A stretch of DNA of 43,700 bases. It comes from Woeseiaceae bacterium (GTDB taxonomy: Bacteria; Pseudomonadota; Gammaproteobacteria; Steroidobacterales; Woeseiaceae). The notes under the pieces are model-generated. The model saw only the letters and a list, made by a program, of their open reading frames with translations, had not been told where the DNA came from and did no database searches. Location: positions 1-43,700 of the forward strand of contig JAJFKV010000011.1 of the NCBI GenBank assembly GCA_021773055.1. Direction: 5' to 3'. Each line of letters opens with the position of its first letter. The first letter of the stretch is position 1. The position numbers were made by a program, and so were the translations under genes. Of the stretch, positions 1-9,800 are shown piece by piece.

Positions 1-312
1 AAGACCGACATAGTGAGTCATTGGCATAATCGCCCAGCCGCTGATTCCCACGTTGTGCTTTTCACCGACCGCATCTAGAGGAGCAAGGCTCGCAAGCATT
101 ACCTCAGCTGCTTTTTCGAAGTCCCCGGGCAGGTATGTCGCCAGCGCATCACATATCTGGTTGGAGCGTGCCTTCAATTCCAGGTGCTCAAGATTTGCGA
201 CCGCTGCTGCTACGAAGTCATCGCGTTTGAAATCAGGCCAGGCCTTCTCAAGTTCCATGCCCATAGTGGCGATAACTTGTTTGTTGAAGAAATTCTTGAA
301 GGGCTCAGGCAC
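1..312 (-). CDS. DNA alkylation repair protein, AlkC/AlkD-like (5' part only, runs off left edge)
   Basis: An open minus-strand frame covers the first 312 bases and continues past the window edge. It starts at a GTG (312-310) giving VPEPFKNFFNK, which matches the usual start of AlkC/AlkD-type HEAT-repeat DNA alkylation repair proteins. Later family hallmarks are an AWPDF block, ELKARS, a YLPGDF segment and GWAIMPMTHYV near the edge. An in-frame stop upstream (TGA at 348-346) limits the start choice, and no ATG lies between that stop and the conserved N-terminus, so GTG is favoured; no strong ribosome binding site is seen. The family excises or binds alkylated bases such as 3-methyladenine in the cytoplasm. 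About 104 residues are visible, roughly a third to a half of a normal member, so catalytic residues cannot be checked. It is transcribed away from preT. Confidence 0.72.
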   Translation of the reverse strand, partial: MPEPFKNFFNKQVIATMGMELEKAWPDFKRDDFVAAAVANLEHLELKARSNQICDALATYLPGDFEKAAEVMLASLAPLDAVGEKHNVGISGWAIMPMTHYVGL

Positions 313-343
313 TCGTGAATACTGACAGAAACGAGTTTCTCTT

Positions 344-390
344 GTCACTTCGATGACGAATTTTGACTATGAAGTCAACAAAAAGTAATG
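344..390 (+). promoter_or_regulatory. Divergent promoter/operator region of preT with two inverted repeats
   Basis: TTGACTATGAAGTCAA (363-378) is a perfect 6-bp inverted repeat with a 4-nt centre. Next to it lies GTCA-CTTCGA-TGAC (344-357). The left arm TTGACT can serve as a -35 box; with TAATGT at 385-390 (16-bp spacer) it makes a plausible sigma70 promoter reading toward preT. That would start transcription near 397, downstream of the first possible ATG (388), and supports the ATG at 454. The palindrome overlapping the -35 box suggests an operator; the regulator is unknown. Confidence 0.45.
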
Positions 391-453
391 TCGATCGAGA
401 TGCAACGGGAAAATTTGCACGAGCTGAGCGATATAAAACAACGGAGTCGCAGC

Positions 454-1806
454 ATGACCGACAAACCTCAAGCTGACATTGCAGCAAAGAGATTGAGTGA
501 CCTTGATATAGAAGCCAATTTCAGTGATATGCATCCACCTCTGGTCCGTGCTGAGGCGTTGGTCGAAGCCGATCGCTGTTATTTCTGTTTCGATGCACCT
601 TGCACTATCGCTTGTCCCACAGGAATCGATATTCCGGGTTTCATTCAGGGCATACGCAGCGAGAATATCGTCGGTTCGGCTACTACAATATTGCGTGAGA
701 ACATTATGGGTGGCATGTGTGCCCGTGTTTGTCCCACCGAAGTATTGTGTGAAGAGGCCTGCGTACGCAATACACTCGAAGAGCAACCAGTCAGGATTGG
801 TTTGCTGCAACGCTATGCAACCGACGGTGTGTACGAAAGCAAGCTGCAATTGTTTGAGCGGCAGGCAGACACCGGTAAGAGCGTCGCAATCGTCGGCGGC
901 GGGCCTGCGGCACTTTCCTGCGCGCACCGTCTTTCGACTTTGGGGCATCAGGTGACGTTGCTGAATGCGGCTGAGAAACTGGGTGGCCTGAACGAATACG
1001 GTATCGCAGCGTACAAGGCGACCAATAACTTCGCAGAAACAGAAGTTGAATACATCTTGAGTATTGGTGGTATTGAGGTTCGTAACGGGGTGTCGTTGGG
1101 CGCTGATTTTTCGCTACAAGATTTACGTCGTGATTACGATGCCGTCTTCCTCGGCTTCGGCATGGGTGGTGTGAACGAATTGGGGATGGATAACGACCAG
1201 ATCGACGGCGTTGCCGATGCTGTTGACTACATCGCAGAACTCCGTCAGGCCGATAAAATGTCGGCGCTACCAGTGGGTCGAAAAGTGCTTGTGATCGGTG
1301 GTGGTATGACGGCGATAGACATTGCAGTACAAAGCAAACGGCTTGGCGCGGAGGAAGTCACGATCGCCTATCGCCGTGGTCAGGAACACATGGGCGCCAG
1401 TGCACACGAGCAGCACTTTGCCCAAACCAGTGGTGTGAAGATCGGCCACTGGCTCGCCCCGAAGCAATTGCTGTTGGATGGCAATCGTGTAAACGGTGTT
1501 GAATTTGAGTACACGAAAATGGACGACAGTGGCAAGCTGACCGGATCCGGTGAAACTTGCATGTTGGAGTCGGATGTCGTGTTCAAGGCGATTGGCCAAA
1601 AAGTCCTGTGGGACGAGTTAGGTGATACCGCGGATATTCTCGATATTGAAGGCGGGCGCATCAGCGTTGACGAAAATCGCAAAACATCGTTATCCGACGT
1701 TTGGGCCGGTGGCGACTGTATATCCGATGGTGAAGATCTAACGGTTTCGGCGGTGCAGGACGGCAAACTGGCCGGCATGGATATGGATCGGTTTCTAAGG
1801 CAATAA
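454..1806 (+). CDS. preT: NAD-dependent dihydropyrimidine dehydrogenase subunit PreT
   Basis: Glutamate-synthase-small-subunit-type flavoprotein, 450 residues. The N-terminal iron-sulfur region has cysteines at about 42, 45, 50, 54 and 89, 93, 99, 103. A first dinucleotide fold (IVGGGPAALS, about 146-155) binds FAD, a second (VIGGGMTAID, about 280-289) binds NAD(P)H, and the C-terminal WAGGD motif (about 417) closes the FAD site. With PreA it reduces uracil and thymine to dihydropyrimidines in the cytoplasm, the first step of reductive pyrimidine breakdown; PreT delivers electrons from NAD(P)H. The frame opens at 388, but GGAG at 443-446 sits seven bases before the ATG at 454 and the likely promoter start lies after 388, so 454 is chosen. 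It is first in an operon, 23 bp before preA. Confidence 0.9.
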   Translation: MTDKPQADIAAKRLSDLDIEANFSDMHPPLVRAEALVEADRCYFCFDAPCTIACPTGIDIPGFIQGIRSENIVGSATTILRENIMGGMCARVCPTEVLCEEACVRNTLEEQPVRIGLLQRYATDGVYESKLQLFERQADTGKSVAIVGGGPAALSCAHRLSTLGHQVTLLNAAEKLGGLNEYGIAAYKATNNFAETEVEYILSIGGIEVRNGVSLGADFSLQDLRRDYDAVFLGFGMGGVNELGMDNDQIDGVADAVDYIAELRQADKMSALPVGRKVLVIGGGMTAIDIAVQSKRLGAEEVTIAYRRGQEHMGASAHEQHFAQTSGVKIGHWLAPKQLLLDGNRVNGVEFEYTKMDDSGKLTGSGETCMLESDVVFKAIGQKVLWDELGDTADILDIEGGRISVDENRKTSLSDVWAGGDCISDGEDLTVSAVQDGKLAGMDMDRFLRQ

Positions 1807-1829
1807 CAGACAGCTCTCTGGAGTAGCAA

Positions 1830-3134
1830 ATGGCAGATCTGAGCAGCGAATTTCTCGGCATAAAATCACCTAATCCATTCTGGCTGGCGTCAGCGCCGCC
1901 AACGGACAAGGGCTATAACGTCAACCGTGCCTTCGAAGCGGGCTGGGGAGGGGCTGTATGGAAAACATTGGGGCAGGACCCGGCTGTCGTTAACGTAAAC
2001 GGCCCTCGCTACGGAGTCCGCCACAGCAATGATCGCCGCGTTGTTGGTTTCAATAATATTGAGCTGATTACCGATCGTTCCCTCAAGGTCAATCTGGACG
2101 AGATGCGACAGATCAAAAAGGACTGGCCCGATCGTGCTCTAGTCGCTTCGATCATGCTGCCTATGGAGGAAAAAGTCTGGGCCGAACATGTGCCGATGAT
2201 TGAAGATACGGGCGCCGATGCCTTCGAGTTGAATTTTGGTTGTCCACACGGCATGTCCGAGCGCGGCATGGGTGCAGCAGTCGGTCAGGTGCCCGAGTAT
2301 CTGCAGCGCATGGCAGAGTGGTGTAAGAAATACGCCAGTATTCCGGTGATAGTCAAGCTCACCCCCAACGTGACCAACATATTATTGCCAGCGCGAGCGG
2401 CGATCGCAGCCAACGCGGATGCGGTGTCCTTGATCAATACGGTCAACTCGATCATGCGGGTCGACTACGACACTTTATCGATGTATCCAAACACTGACGG
2501 CATGGGCTCTCACGGCGGTTATTGTGGAGAAGGCGTGAAGCCGATCGCCTTGCATATGATTGCAGAGATTTCTCGTACAGAGGACACAGCCGGTATTCCG
2601 ATATCGGGCATTGGCGGGATCACGGACTGGCGCGATGCGGTCGATCACCTGGCATTGGGCGCACAGAATGTGCAGGTGTGTACGGCCGCGATGGTTTACG
2701 GCTTCAAGATTATCGATGACCTGACTGATGGACTCAGTAATTTCCTCGATGAGAAGGGTATGACTTGTGTGAGCGAGCTGGTTGGTAAAGCAGTGCCCAC
2801 CGTCACCGACTGGCAGCACCTCAATCTCAATCACGTTGACAAGGCACACATTGATCAGGATCTATGCATATCCTGCGGTCGCTGCCATATAGTTTGTGAG
2901 GACGTATCGCATCAGGCCATAACCAATACGTTGGATGGCGAGCGTCACTTCGAAGTTATTGACGAAGAGTGCGTTGGCTGCAATCTCTGCGTCAGCGTTT
3001 GTCCGGTGGTTGACTGCATCACGATGCAGCCGATGAGCAGCGGTAGTATCGACCCGCGCACTGGCAAGAAAATCAGTAGTGAAAAAGCCAATTGGACCAC
3101 GCATGAGAACAACCCTATGCGAGTGAACAAATAG
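1830..3134 (+). CDS. preA: NAD-dependent dihydropyrimidine dehydrogenase subunit PreA
   Basis: A 434-residue FMN-dependent dihydroorotate-dehydrogenase-like barrel followed by a two-cluster ferredoxin tail. Barrel motifs include NFGCPHGMSERGMG (about 135-148), KLTPN (176-180), NTVNS (203-207) and the phosphate-binding SGIGGI (259-264). The ferredoxin region has CxxCxxCxxxC twice (C346/349/352/356 and C381/384/387/391) for two 4Fe-4S clusters. It is the catalytic subunit that reduces uracil or thymine with electrons from PreT. At the position of the mammalian enzyme's active-site cysteine (GLACGQ) this protein has AAVGQ; from memory bacterial PreA proteins also lack that cysteine. A GGAG ribosome binding site precedes the ATG. 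It lies between preT and an aldehyde dehydrogenase gene. Confidence 0.93.
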   Translation: MADLSSEFLGIKSPNPFWLASAPPTDKGYNVNRAFEAGWGGAVWKTLGQDPAVVNVNGPRYGVRHSNDRRVVGFNNIELITDRSLKVNLDEMRQIKKDWPDRALVASIMLPMEEKVWAEHVPMIEDTGADAFELNFGCPHGMSERGMGAAVGQVPEYLQRMAEWCKKYASIPVIVKLTPNVTNILLPARAAIAANADAVSLINTVNSIMRVDYDTLSMYPNTDGMGSHGGYCGEGVKPIALHMIAEISRTEDTAGIPISGIGGITDWRDAVDHLALGAQNVQVCTAAMVYGFKIIDDLTDGLSNFLDEKGMTCVSELVGKAVPTVTDWQHLNLNHVDKAHIDQDLCISCGRCHIVCEDVSHQAITNTLDGERHFEVIDEECVGCNLCVSVCPVVDCITMQPMSSGSIDPRTGKKISSEKANWTTHENNPMRVNK

Positions 3135-3156
3135 TGTTCCGTAGCCAGGAGTAATG

Positions 3157-4740
3157 ATGCCGCAAGTACCCAGTTTCGCAACTGTCGATCCGTTTGATGG
3201 TATGACTGCCAATAACCCAGGTGTCGTGCAGAATCTGCTGGCAGGGGAATGGCGTGATGCGTCCAATCATCGCGATGACATCGTCGATCCGATGAACGGT
3301 GAGTTGTTTCTGCAAGTTCCCGATACCGACAAACACGAGTCCTTTATCGCCGGTCTTGCGAGATGTCCTAAGTCCGGGCTGCACAATCCGCACAAGCATC
3401 CGGATCGGTACGTCATGTTGGGTCAGGTGTGTGCCAGAGCCGCTGCTCTCATGGCAACACCTGAGATTGCAGACTATTTCTCCAAACTACTACAGCGCGT
3501 TATGCCCAAGAGCTGGGCACAGTGCGCTGGTGAGTACCATGTCACGCGAGTGTTCATTGAAAACTTTGCGGGTGATGGCGTACGTTTTCTGGGCCGCGGA
3601 TTTTCCAACCCTGGCGATCACCCGGGCCAGGAGTCGCGCGGCTATCGCTGGCCGTTTGGACCGGTGGTTGTCATCGCGCCATTCAATTTTCCGTTGGAGA
3701 TACCTACACTGCAGGTGATGGGGGCCTTATTCATGGGCAACCGACCGTTGGTCAAGATTGACTCCAAAGTCAGCGTGGTGTTTGAGCAATTTGTGCGTCT
3801 GTTGATTTACGCCGGCCTGCCGGCTGAGGATATCGACCTCATCCACTGCCGTGGCTCGGAAATGGGCAAGCTACTGGAAGCGGGTCGGGATAAAGTTCGG
3901 TTGGTGCAGTTCACCGGTTCCAGCGGAGTTGCCGAGCGTATTTCAAGCCTGATGAACGGTGCTGTTCGACTTGAAGATGCCGGCTTTGACTGGAAGGTAA
4001 TCGGTCCGGACTACGATGCCAAATGGCTGGACTATGTTGCCTGGCAATGTGAACAGGATGCGTATAACGCAACCGGACAGAAATGTTCGGCGCAGAGCAT
4101 CATGTTTGTTCACAAAAACTGGACATCAGATTTGTTGCCCAAAATCGAATCGCTGGCTTCCCGACGCAAACTCGACGATTTGACGCTTGGGCCTATTCTG
4201 AGTTGGACAGATGCTCAAATCGATTCGCACATCGCGGCGGTGACGGCCATCGATGGTGCTCAGCTGTTATTTGGTGGAAATCATCTTAGCGGGCATTCCG
4301 TGCCTGATTGCTACGGAACTCTGGATGCCACGGCGGTGCGAGTACCGTTGAGCGCTGTAGCTGGCGAACATTTCGAGCTGGTTACCACAGAACTATTTGG
4401 CCCATTCCAGATCGTCGTCGAATACGGTGATGATGATCTGAATGCGGTATTGGCTATTCTGGAGCGAATTTCTCACCATTTGACCGCCGCCGTAGTGAGT
4501 GCGGATGTCGGCTTCCAACAGGCGGTTCTTGCGGCAACTGTGAATGGTACGACCTACTGCGGCATGCGTGCTCGAACAACGGGAGCACCACAGAACCATT
4601 GGTTTGGGCCGGCGGGCGATCCGCGCGGAGCGGGCATAGGCACTCCCGAGGCGATTACCGTGACGTGGAGTTGCCACCGCGAGATCATCATGGATCAGGG
4701 GCCTTTGCCTGAGAATTGGACAATTCCGCGCTCATCTTGA
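3157..4740 (+). CDS. Aldehyde dehydrogenase, ALDH12-like (delta-1-pyrroline-5-carboxylate dehydrogenase type)
   Basis: About 527 residues, close to the ALDH12 family length. Motifs seen: GYRWPFGPVVVIAPFNFPLE (about 163-182), FTGSSGVAE (253-261), the general base in RLEDAG (E274), the nucleophile in GQKCSAQS (C311), and a C-terminal GPAGDPRGAGIGTPEA block followed by WSCHRE. The RLEDAG, CPKSGLHNP and WSCHRE features match plant mitochondrial P5C dehydrogenase (ALDH12) rather than the common ALDH4/PutA type. The family oxidises glutamate semialdehyde/P5C to glutamate with NAD. Its place 22 bp after preA suggests co-expression with pyrimidine reduction, and its true substrate here may be another semialdehyde (inference). 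AGGAG at 3147-3151 fits the ATG at 3157 better than the one at 3154. The last 46 bp overlap the convergent 4695-6821 gene. Confidence 0.82.
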   Translation: MPQVPSFATVDPFDGMTANNPGVVQNLLAGEWRDASNHRDDIVDPMNGELFLQVPDTDKHESFIAGLARCPKSGLHNPHKHPDRYVMLGQVCARAAALMATPEIADYFSKLLQRVMPKSWAQCAGEYHVTRVFIENFAGDGVRFLGRGFSNPGDHPGQESRGYRWPFGPVVVIAPFNFPLEIPTLQVMGALFMGNRPLVKIDSKVSVVFEQFVRLLIYAGLPAEDIDLIHCRGSEMGKLLEAGRDKVRLVQFTGSSGVAERISSLMNGAVRLEDAGFDWKVIGPDYDAKWLDYVAWQCEQDAYNATGQKCSAQSIMFVHKNWTSDLLPKIESLASRRKLDDLTLGPILSWTDAQIDSHIAAVTAIDGAQLLFGGNHLSGHSVPDCYGTLDATAVRVPLSAVAGEHFELVTTELFGPFQIVVEYGDDDLNAVLAILERISHHLTAAVVSADVGFQQAVLAATVNGTTYCGMRARTTGAPQNHWFGPAGDPRGAGIGTPEAITVTWSCHREIIMDQGPLPENWTIPRSS

Positions 4741-6821
4741 TTCCTGGAAACCCGGTGGTCGCGGGCGAACGATTCGAAATCGGGGATAGTTAGTGGCTTG
4801 CTGAACAAATAGCCCTGGATTTGGTCGCACCTGTGCTGTTGCAAGAACGTAAGCTGCTCTTCCAGCTCAACTCCCTCAGCAACAACCTTGAGGTCGAGTT
4901 GGCGAGCCATTGCCAGGATCGCAGCACAGATGGCAGCGTCGTCGCTGTCACGATGCAGGTCTTGCACAAAAGAGCGGTCAATTTTTAGCACGTCAATCGG
5001 AAAGCGTTTCAGGTAGCTCAGCGATGAATAGCCGGTACCGAAGTCGTCGATGGACAAGCTAAGGCCAAGTTTCTTCAGGTACTTCAGTGTTACAATGGTT
5101 GCGTCGACATCTCGCATCAACAGACCTTCAGTTATTTCCAGTTCGAGCTTGTCGGCGCGGGCGCCCGACGTCTTCAATGCGTTCGTAACGGCTGCGCCGA
5201 GGTCGCCGGAGTACATCTGTTGCGGGGAGACGTTAACCGATATGCTGAGCGGGCCGAGATCTGAATCCTGCCACAGGCGTAGCTGCTGACAGGCGTTGTT
5301 CAGAACCCACGTACCCAGAGACAGTATCAGTCCTGATTCCTCCGCTACCGGGACAAAATCAGCAGGCGATATCCAGCCACGTTCCGCGTGATTCCAGCGG
5401 AGCAGGGCTTCCACGCCAACGATTTCCCACGTCTTCAGGTCGACTTTCGGTTGATAGTAGAGCTGAAAATGCTCCTCTTCGATCGCATGGCGAAGTTCGT
5501 TCTCCATGTCCAGGCGAAACAACGAGCGAATCTTCATCGTACCGGAATAGAACTGGTAGTTATTGCGGCCGGCGGCCTTGGCTCTGTACATCGCAGAGTC
5601 GGCATTCATCAGGAGTTCGTCATGCGTATCGCCATCTTGTGGATAAATCGCGATACCAATGCTCGGCGTCACCACAAATTGGTATCCCTCACAGCTAAAC
5701 GGCTGGCTTAGCGAAGAAATTATTCGCGATGCGACCGCCGAAACGGAGTCCTCACAGTCAACGTCCGGGAGAATTACAACGAATTCGTCGCCTCCAAGAC
5801 GAGCGAGCCGGGCACCCTCGAAGTTTCCATCGTCGACGTGCAGTAAATGGTCCGATGATCGGGTGCACTCCTCCAGTCGCATGGCGACCGACTTGAGAAG
5901 GTCGTCACCGATGGAGTGACCCAGCGTATCGTTGATACGTTTGAATCGGTCGAGGTCGATGAACAAGATAGCGAATTGACCCTGATTCCGGTGTGCTGCC
6001 TGAATAATGCTATCGACGACCATCGCAAAACGCTGTCGATTGGGAAGACCGGTTAGCTTGTCGAAAAAAGCAAGATCGTAGATCTGAGATTCGGTGTTCT
6101 TGCGTTCCGTTACGTCTCTAACGATCGCGAGAACTGATTGCTCATCGCGTGCAATAAGCCGTGTTTCAAGATGAGTCGTTCCCGCGGCATCCGTATGTTC
6201 GAGAACTTGTGGCTCTGATGTCGCAAGCGCGCGCCTGATGTACTCCAGGAGCTGATCGTTCTCATTGCTTGGGAAGATGTCCTCAAATGATTCATCGATC
6301 GTCGGCAGTGCACTGGTGCGTGTGTCGCCGCTGTCGTCTGAGTTGTCATATGACTGGCCATCTTTATCGAGGACGTAAATGGTGTCCGGCAACGCGGAGA
6401 TCAGGCCGTTTATTTCGTTGAGCGTGTCGCTGGCACGCAGCATGTAGCGAACGCGGTGACTGAGTATCGGCCAGGCAATTGGCTTGCTGACGAAATCGGT
6501 TGCACCGACGTCGAAAGCATGCTGAATGGACTGGTCATCGTCCAGCCCCGTCACTATGCAGACCGGTGTCTTTCGCCCGGTTTCCGACTCGCGAATCTTT
6601 TGACAAACGGTGAAACCATCCAGAAAAGGCATATCCACATCGAGTAGCACCAGATTCGGAGCGGTACTCTCGAAGTACTCAATCGCTGCCTTGCCGTCGC
6701 ACGCTTCAATCACATCGAAGCCCGCCTGTTCCAGCGTTTCGCGCATGATCAGGCGAGTGGTCGGGTCGTCGTCGGCTATCAGCACCAACGGATTTCCCTG
6801 CATTGCTACGTCGTTGCTCAT
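4695..6821 (-). CDS. Response regulator with REC-PAS-GGDEF-EAL domains (c-di-GMP turnover)
   Basis: A 708-residue soluble protein. The receiver domain (about 12-130) has acidic D17-D19, phospho-acceptor D61 in LLDVDMP and K113. A PAS-like segment follows (about 135-245), then a GGDEF domain with intact GGDEF at 343-347, then an EAL domain with EAL at 471-473, EITEG (562-566), IDDFGTGYSS (591-600) and VAEGVE (647-652). Both catalytic motifs look intact, so it may make and degrade cyclic di-GMP. The RxxD inhibitory site expected just before GGDEF is not seen. The start ATG overlaps the stop of the upstream kinase gene (ATGA), with a GGAG nearby, so the two are translationally coupled; the kinase's Hpt domain is the likely phosphate donor (inference). 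Confidence 0.93.
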   Translation of the reverse strand: MSNDVAMQGNPLVLIADDDPTTRLIMRETLEQAGFDVIEACDGKAAIEYFESTAPNLVLLDVDMPFLDGFTVCQKIRESETGRKTPVCIVTGLDDDQSIQHAFDVGATDFVSKPIAWPILSHRVRYMLRASDTLNEINGLISALPDTIYVLDKDGQSYDNSDDSGDTRTSALPTIDESFEDIFPSNENDQLLEYIRRALATSEPQVLEHTDAAGTTHLETRLIARDEQSVLAIVRDVTERKNTESQIYDLAFFDKLTGLPNRQRFAMVVDSIIQAAHRNQGQFAILFIDLDRFKRINDTLGHSIGDDLLKSVAMRLEECTRSSDHLLHVDDGNFEGARLARLGGDEFVVILPDVDCEDSVSAVASRIISSLSQPFSCEGYQFVVTPSIGIAIYPQDGDTHDELLMNADSAMYRAKAAGRNNYQFYSGTMKIRSLFRLDMENELRHAIEEEHFQLYYQPKVDLKTWEIVGVEALLRWNHAERGWISPADFVPVAEESGLILSLGTWVLNNACQQLRLWQDSDLGPLSISVNVSPQQMYSGDLGAAVTNALKTSGARADKLELEITEGLLMRDVDATIVTLKYLKKLGLSLSIDDFGTGYSSLSYLKRFPIDVLKIDRSFVQDLHRDSDDAAICAAILAMARQLDLKVVAEGVELEEQLTFLQQHRCDQIQGYLFSKPLTIPDFESFARDHRVSRNQDERGIVQFSGKGP

Positions 6822-9800
6822 GTAGTCTCCGAGCTCATTTCCAGTTCCAACGCCGCGACTACACGCGCGTATTCCTTTTCCATTCGTTTCTGGATTGTTG
6901 TTGCCTCGGACAGATCGTCACTTCGTCCCAAGTTCTCGAGTCGCTTGCAAAGACTCGCCAACTTTGTAGCTCCCACATTTGCGCTGCTGGATTTTAGGGC
7001 GTGGGCGCTCTCCCGCAGCAAACTGGCATTCGCCGTATCGATTGCGGTAACGAGCTTGTCCTTCAATTCCTGAGAGCTTTTGAGATATATATCGATGACT
7101 TTCCGCAGGAGACTGGGTGCACCTGGGCGTTGCAAAGTTGATAGAACATCGAGGGTATTTCTGTCAATTGGTGAATTGGACGACTGTGTATCGACACTGG
7201 ATTGGGTCGACGCGGCAAAACTGTCGCGCGGCAAGAGCAGGGTAAGTACGGAGCGAAGCTGCTCGCTGGTGTAGGGTTTCGCAAGGTATTCGTCCATGCC
7301 TGCGGCGAGGCAGGTTTCCCGATCTCCCTTAAGTGCGTTGGCTGTTACCGCAATAATGGGTACCGGCATGCGTTTTTGCTCGGACTCAGTGCGCCGGATG
7401 GTTTCCGTCGCCTCGAATCCATCCATAAAGGGCATCTGGCAGTCCATTAGAATCACATCGAAGTTCTCGGACGTGGATTTCTCTACCGCCTCCCGTCCAT
7501 TCGACGCGACGTCTACCGTCAGATTCAATGCCTCCAGCATAGCGATAGCAACCGCCTGATTTACGGGGTTGTCCTCAGCGAGCAGTACGCGCCCCGTTAG
7601 CGCTCTGACTTGCTGTGCTTCTGTTGTCGAGAATCCCTGGATCACCCGATTTCCGCCGAGAACAGACATCAAAGAGCCGTACAGTTCGGCTTGTCGAATT
7701 GGCTTGCTCAACTGCCCGGAAATATCCAGACGCTGCAACATTTCGTCCGTTGCGGGCATCGCTACGGAGCTCAGGATGACCAACTTCAAACTCAACAGGC
7801 CCGGATCGCGCCGGATGGCTCGGGCGCAGCCGAGTCCATCTGTAACCGGCATGTTCATATCCAAAATAGCCAAATCGTAGGGTCGACCGCCGCTGGCAGC
7901 GGAAGTCAGGGCCTCAAGCGCCTGCTCCGCCGATGCCACGCAATTCGCTCGAGCGCGCCAGCTCGTCAGTTGATGCTCGAGAATTTCCCTGTTAGTCGCA
8001 TTGTCATCGACGACAAGAACATGTTTGCCCGCAACGCATTGCAAAATTCCTGTCGAGGCCAGGCCCGTTTCGACACCCGTTTTCAGAGTGAGTGCAAAAG
8101 AGAATGTAGAACCTTCGCCGGGGGTACTTTCGACTTTCAATTCGCCGCCCATCAGGTCGACAATTTGTTTGCTTATTGACAAGCCCAGACCAGTGCCACC
8201 GTACAGCCGAGTCGTCGTACCATCTTCCTGAGTGAACAAATCGAATATAAGTTCTTGTTTGTCATGCGCTACGCCAACACCAGTGTCGACCACCTCAAAT
8301 AGTACGCTCAGATGTTCAGCGTCAATTTCGGCTGTCGTCAAACGGACGACAACTTCACCTTGCTCGGTGAATTTGATCGCATTACTTATGAGGTTTGTAA
8401 TTACCTGGCGCAGCCGAACGGGATCCGTCTGTACACCGCAGTGGAATTTGGGAGGCACAACGCTTGTTAACTCAAGGCCTTTGCTCTGTGCCTGATCTGC
8501 CATGCTGTTAACGATGTCCTCAAGCAGAATGCGAAGGTCGACATCAATCGATTCGAGCTGAAGTTTGCCCGCTTCAATTTTCGAGAAGTCCAAAATGTCG
8601 TTAATGATTTCAAGCAATGACTCTGCCGACTTGTAAATGGTCTCGGCGAATCGATGTTGCTTGCTGTCCAAAGCGGTATCGCGCAGCAATTCTGTCATTC
8701 CGAGGACGCCATTCATTGGCGTTCTGATTTCGTGACTCATGCGCGCGAGGAACTCGCTCTTGGTCCTGGACATCTCCAGCGCATCGTCACGAGCGTCCTG
8801 TAATTCCTCTTGCGCTTGCGCCAGTTTTGAGGTCATCACACCGAATTCTTCGGCGAGCGTACCGATCTCATCTGATCGAGGAGTCGCGGCTTCAAAGCGA
8901 AGGTCGCCAGTGTGCCGAATGTGCATAATTCGAGAGGTCAGTGTCTTGAGTGGCGCGACAATCAGTCGCTGCATGAACAACCAGGCGCTTATGACGAAGA
9001 TCGCACTGGCGGAGGCAAGAAACGTCGTAGCCGTGCTTATAGTGCTCAAGCCAATTGCCGTTACTCGCCTTGGAATATCCACCATTAGCACGGCAACCGG
9101 ATCGCCGAAGACGTCCGTCAAGGGCTGATATCCGAGCAGAGAATCGTCGGTATATTCCAACCGCGACGATTGGCTGGTTTCCAACGACGCCTGTGTTATG
9201 GCTATTGATTCGGCGTTGCTCGCAAAGTGCAACGAAACGTTCGATGACGTCCGCTTGCTCAGCCCGGCGATTCGTTCATCGGTGAGGAACTGTCCGACGA
9301 CGACACTGCCGCCGATCGGCCCAGTCGCATTGCTGGTCAATATCGGATATGAGGCGACTTGCATTATCCCGGATCGGGTACGTAGAAAGCCGGTTACGCC
9401 GTCCGAAAGGTTTTCGTGTGTACTAAGTGGACCACCTTGCACCAGCGGCCGCTCCAGCTCCACTTGCAAAAGCATCGTGTTACCTGTGCTTGGGTCAGCA
9501 ACACTGCCATATTTCAGCTTTCCCTGGGCGTCGATTATCAGCATCAAGTTTATGCTTAGGGCATGCCAACCTGCCGGGTCGAGATTTTCCTCCGGGTAAC
9601 CAGGCCTTTGTCCCAGGACATAAGCGTAGGTTTGATCCCAGATCGAATACTCTTTGTTCATTATCTCAAGCGCCCGAAAATCATCATCCAGCGCCTGCAT
9701 TACCCTTTCCATTGTCTCCTCGGCAGACTTGCGCTCGAAGTCCTCGAAAGCTGGATAGACAGCCGTTCGTAACGCGGCGAAGCTGCCAAAGGAAAAGCTT

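Noticed and set aside
388..453. Upstream ATG extending PreT by 22 residues
   Set aside because: The extension matches no family N-terminus, and ATG 454 has a well-spaced GGAG; the likely promoter also starts transcription after 388.
7610..8179. Long plus-strand open frame opposite the hybrid kinase
   Set aside because: Antisense to conserved receiver and HATPase domains; composition is that of a shadow frame.
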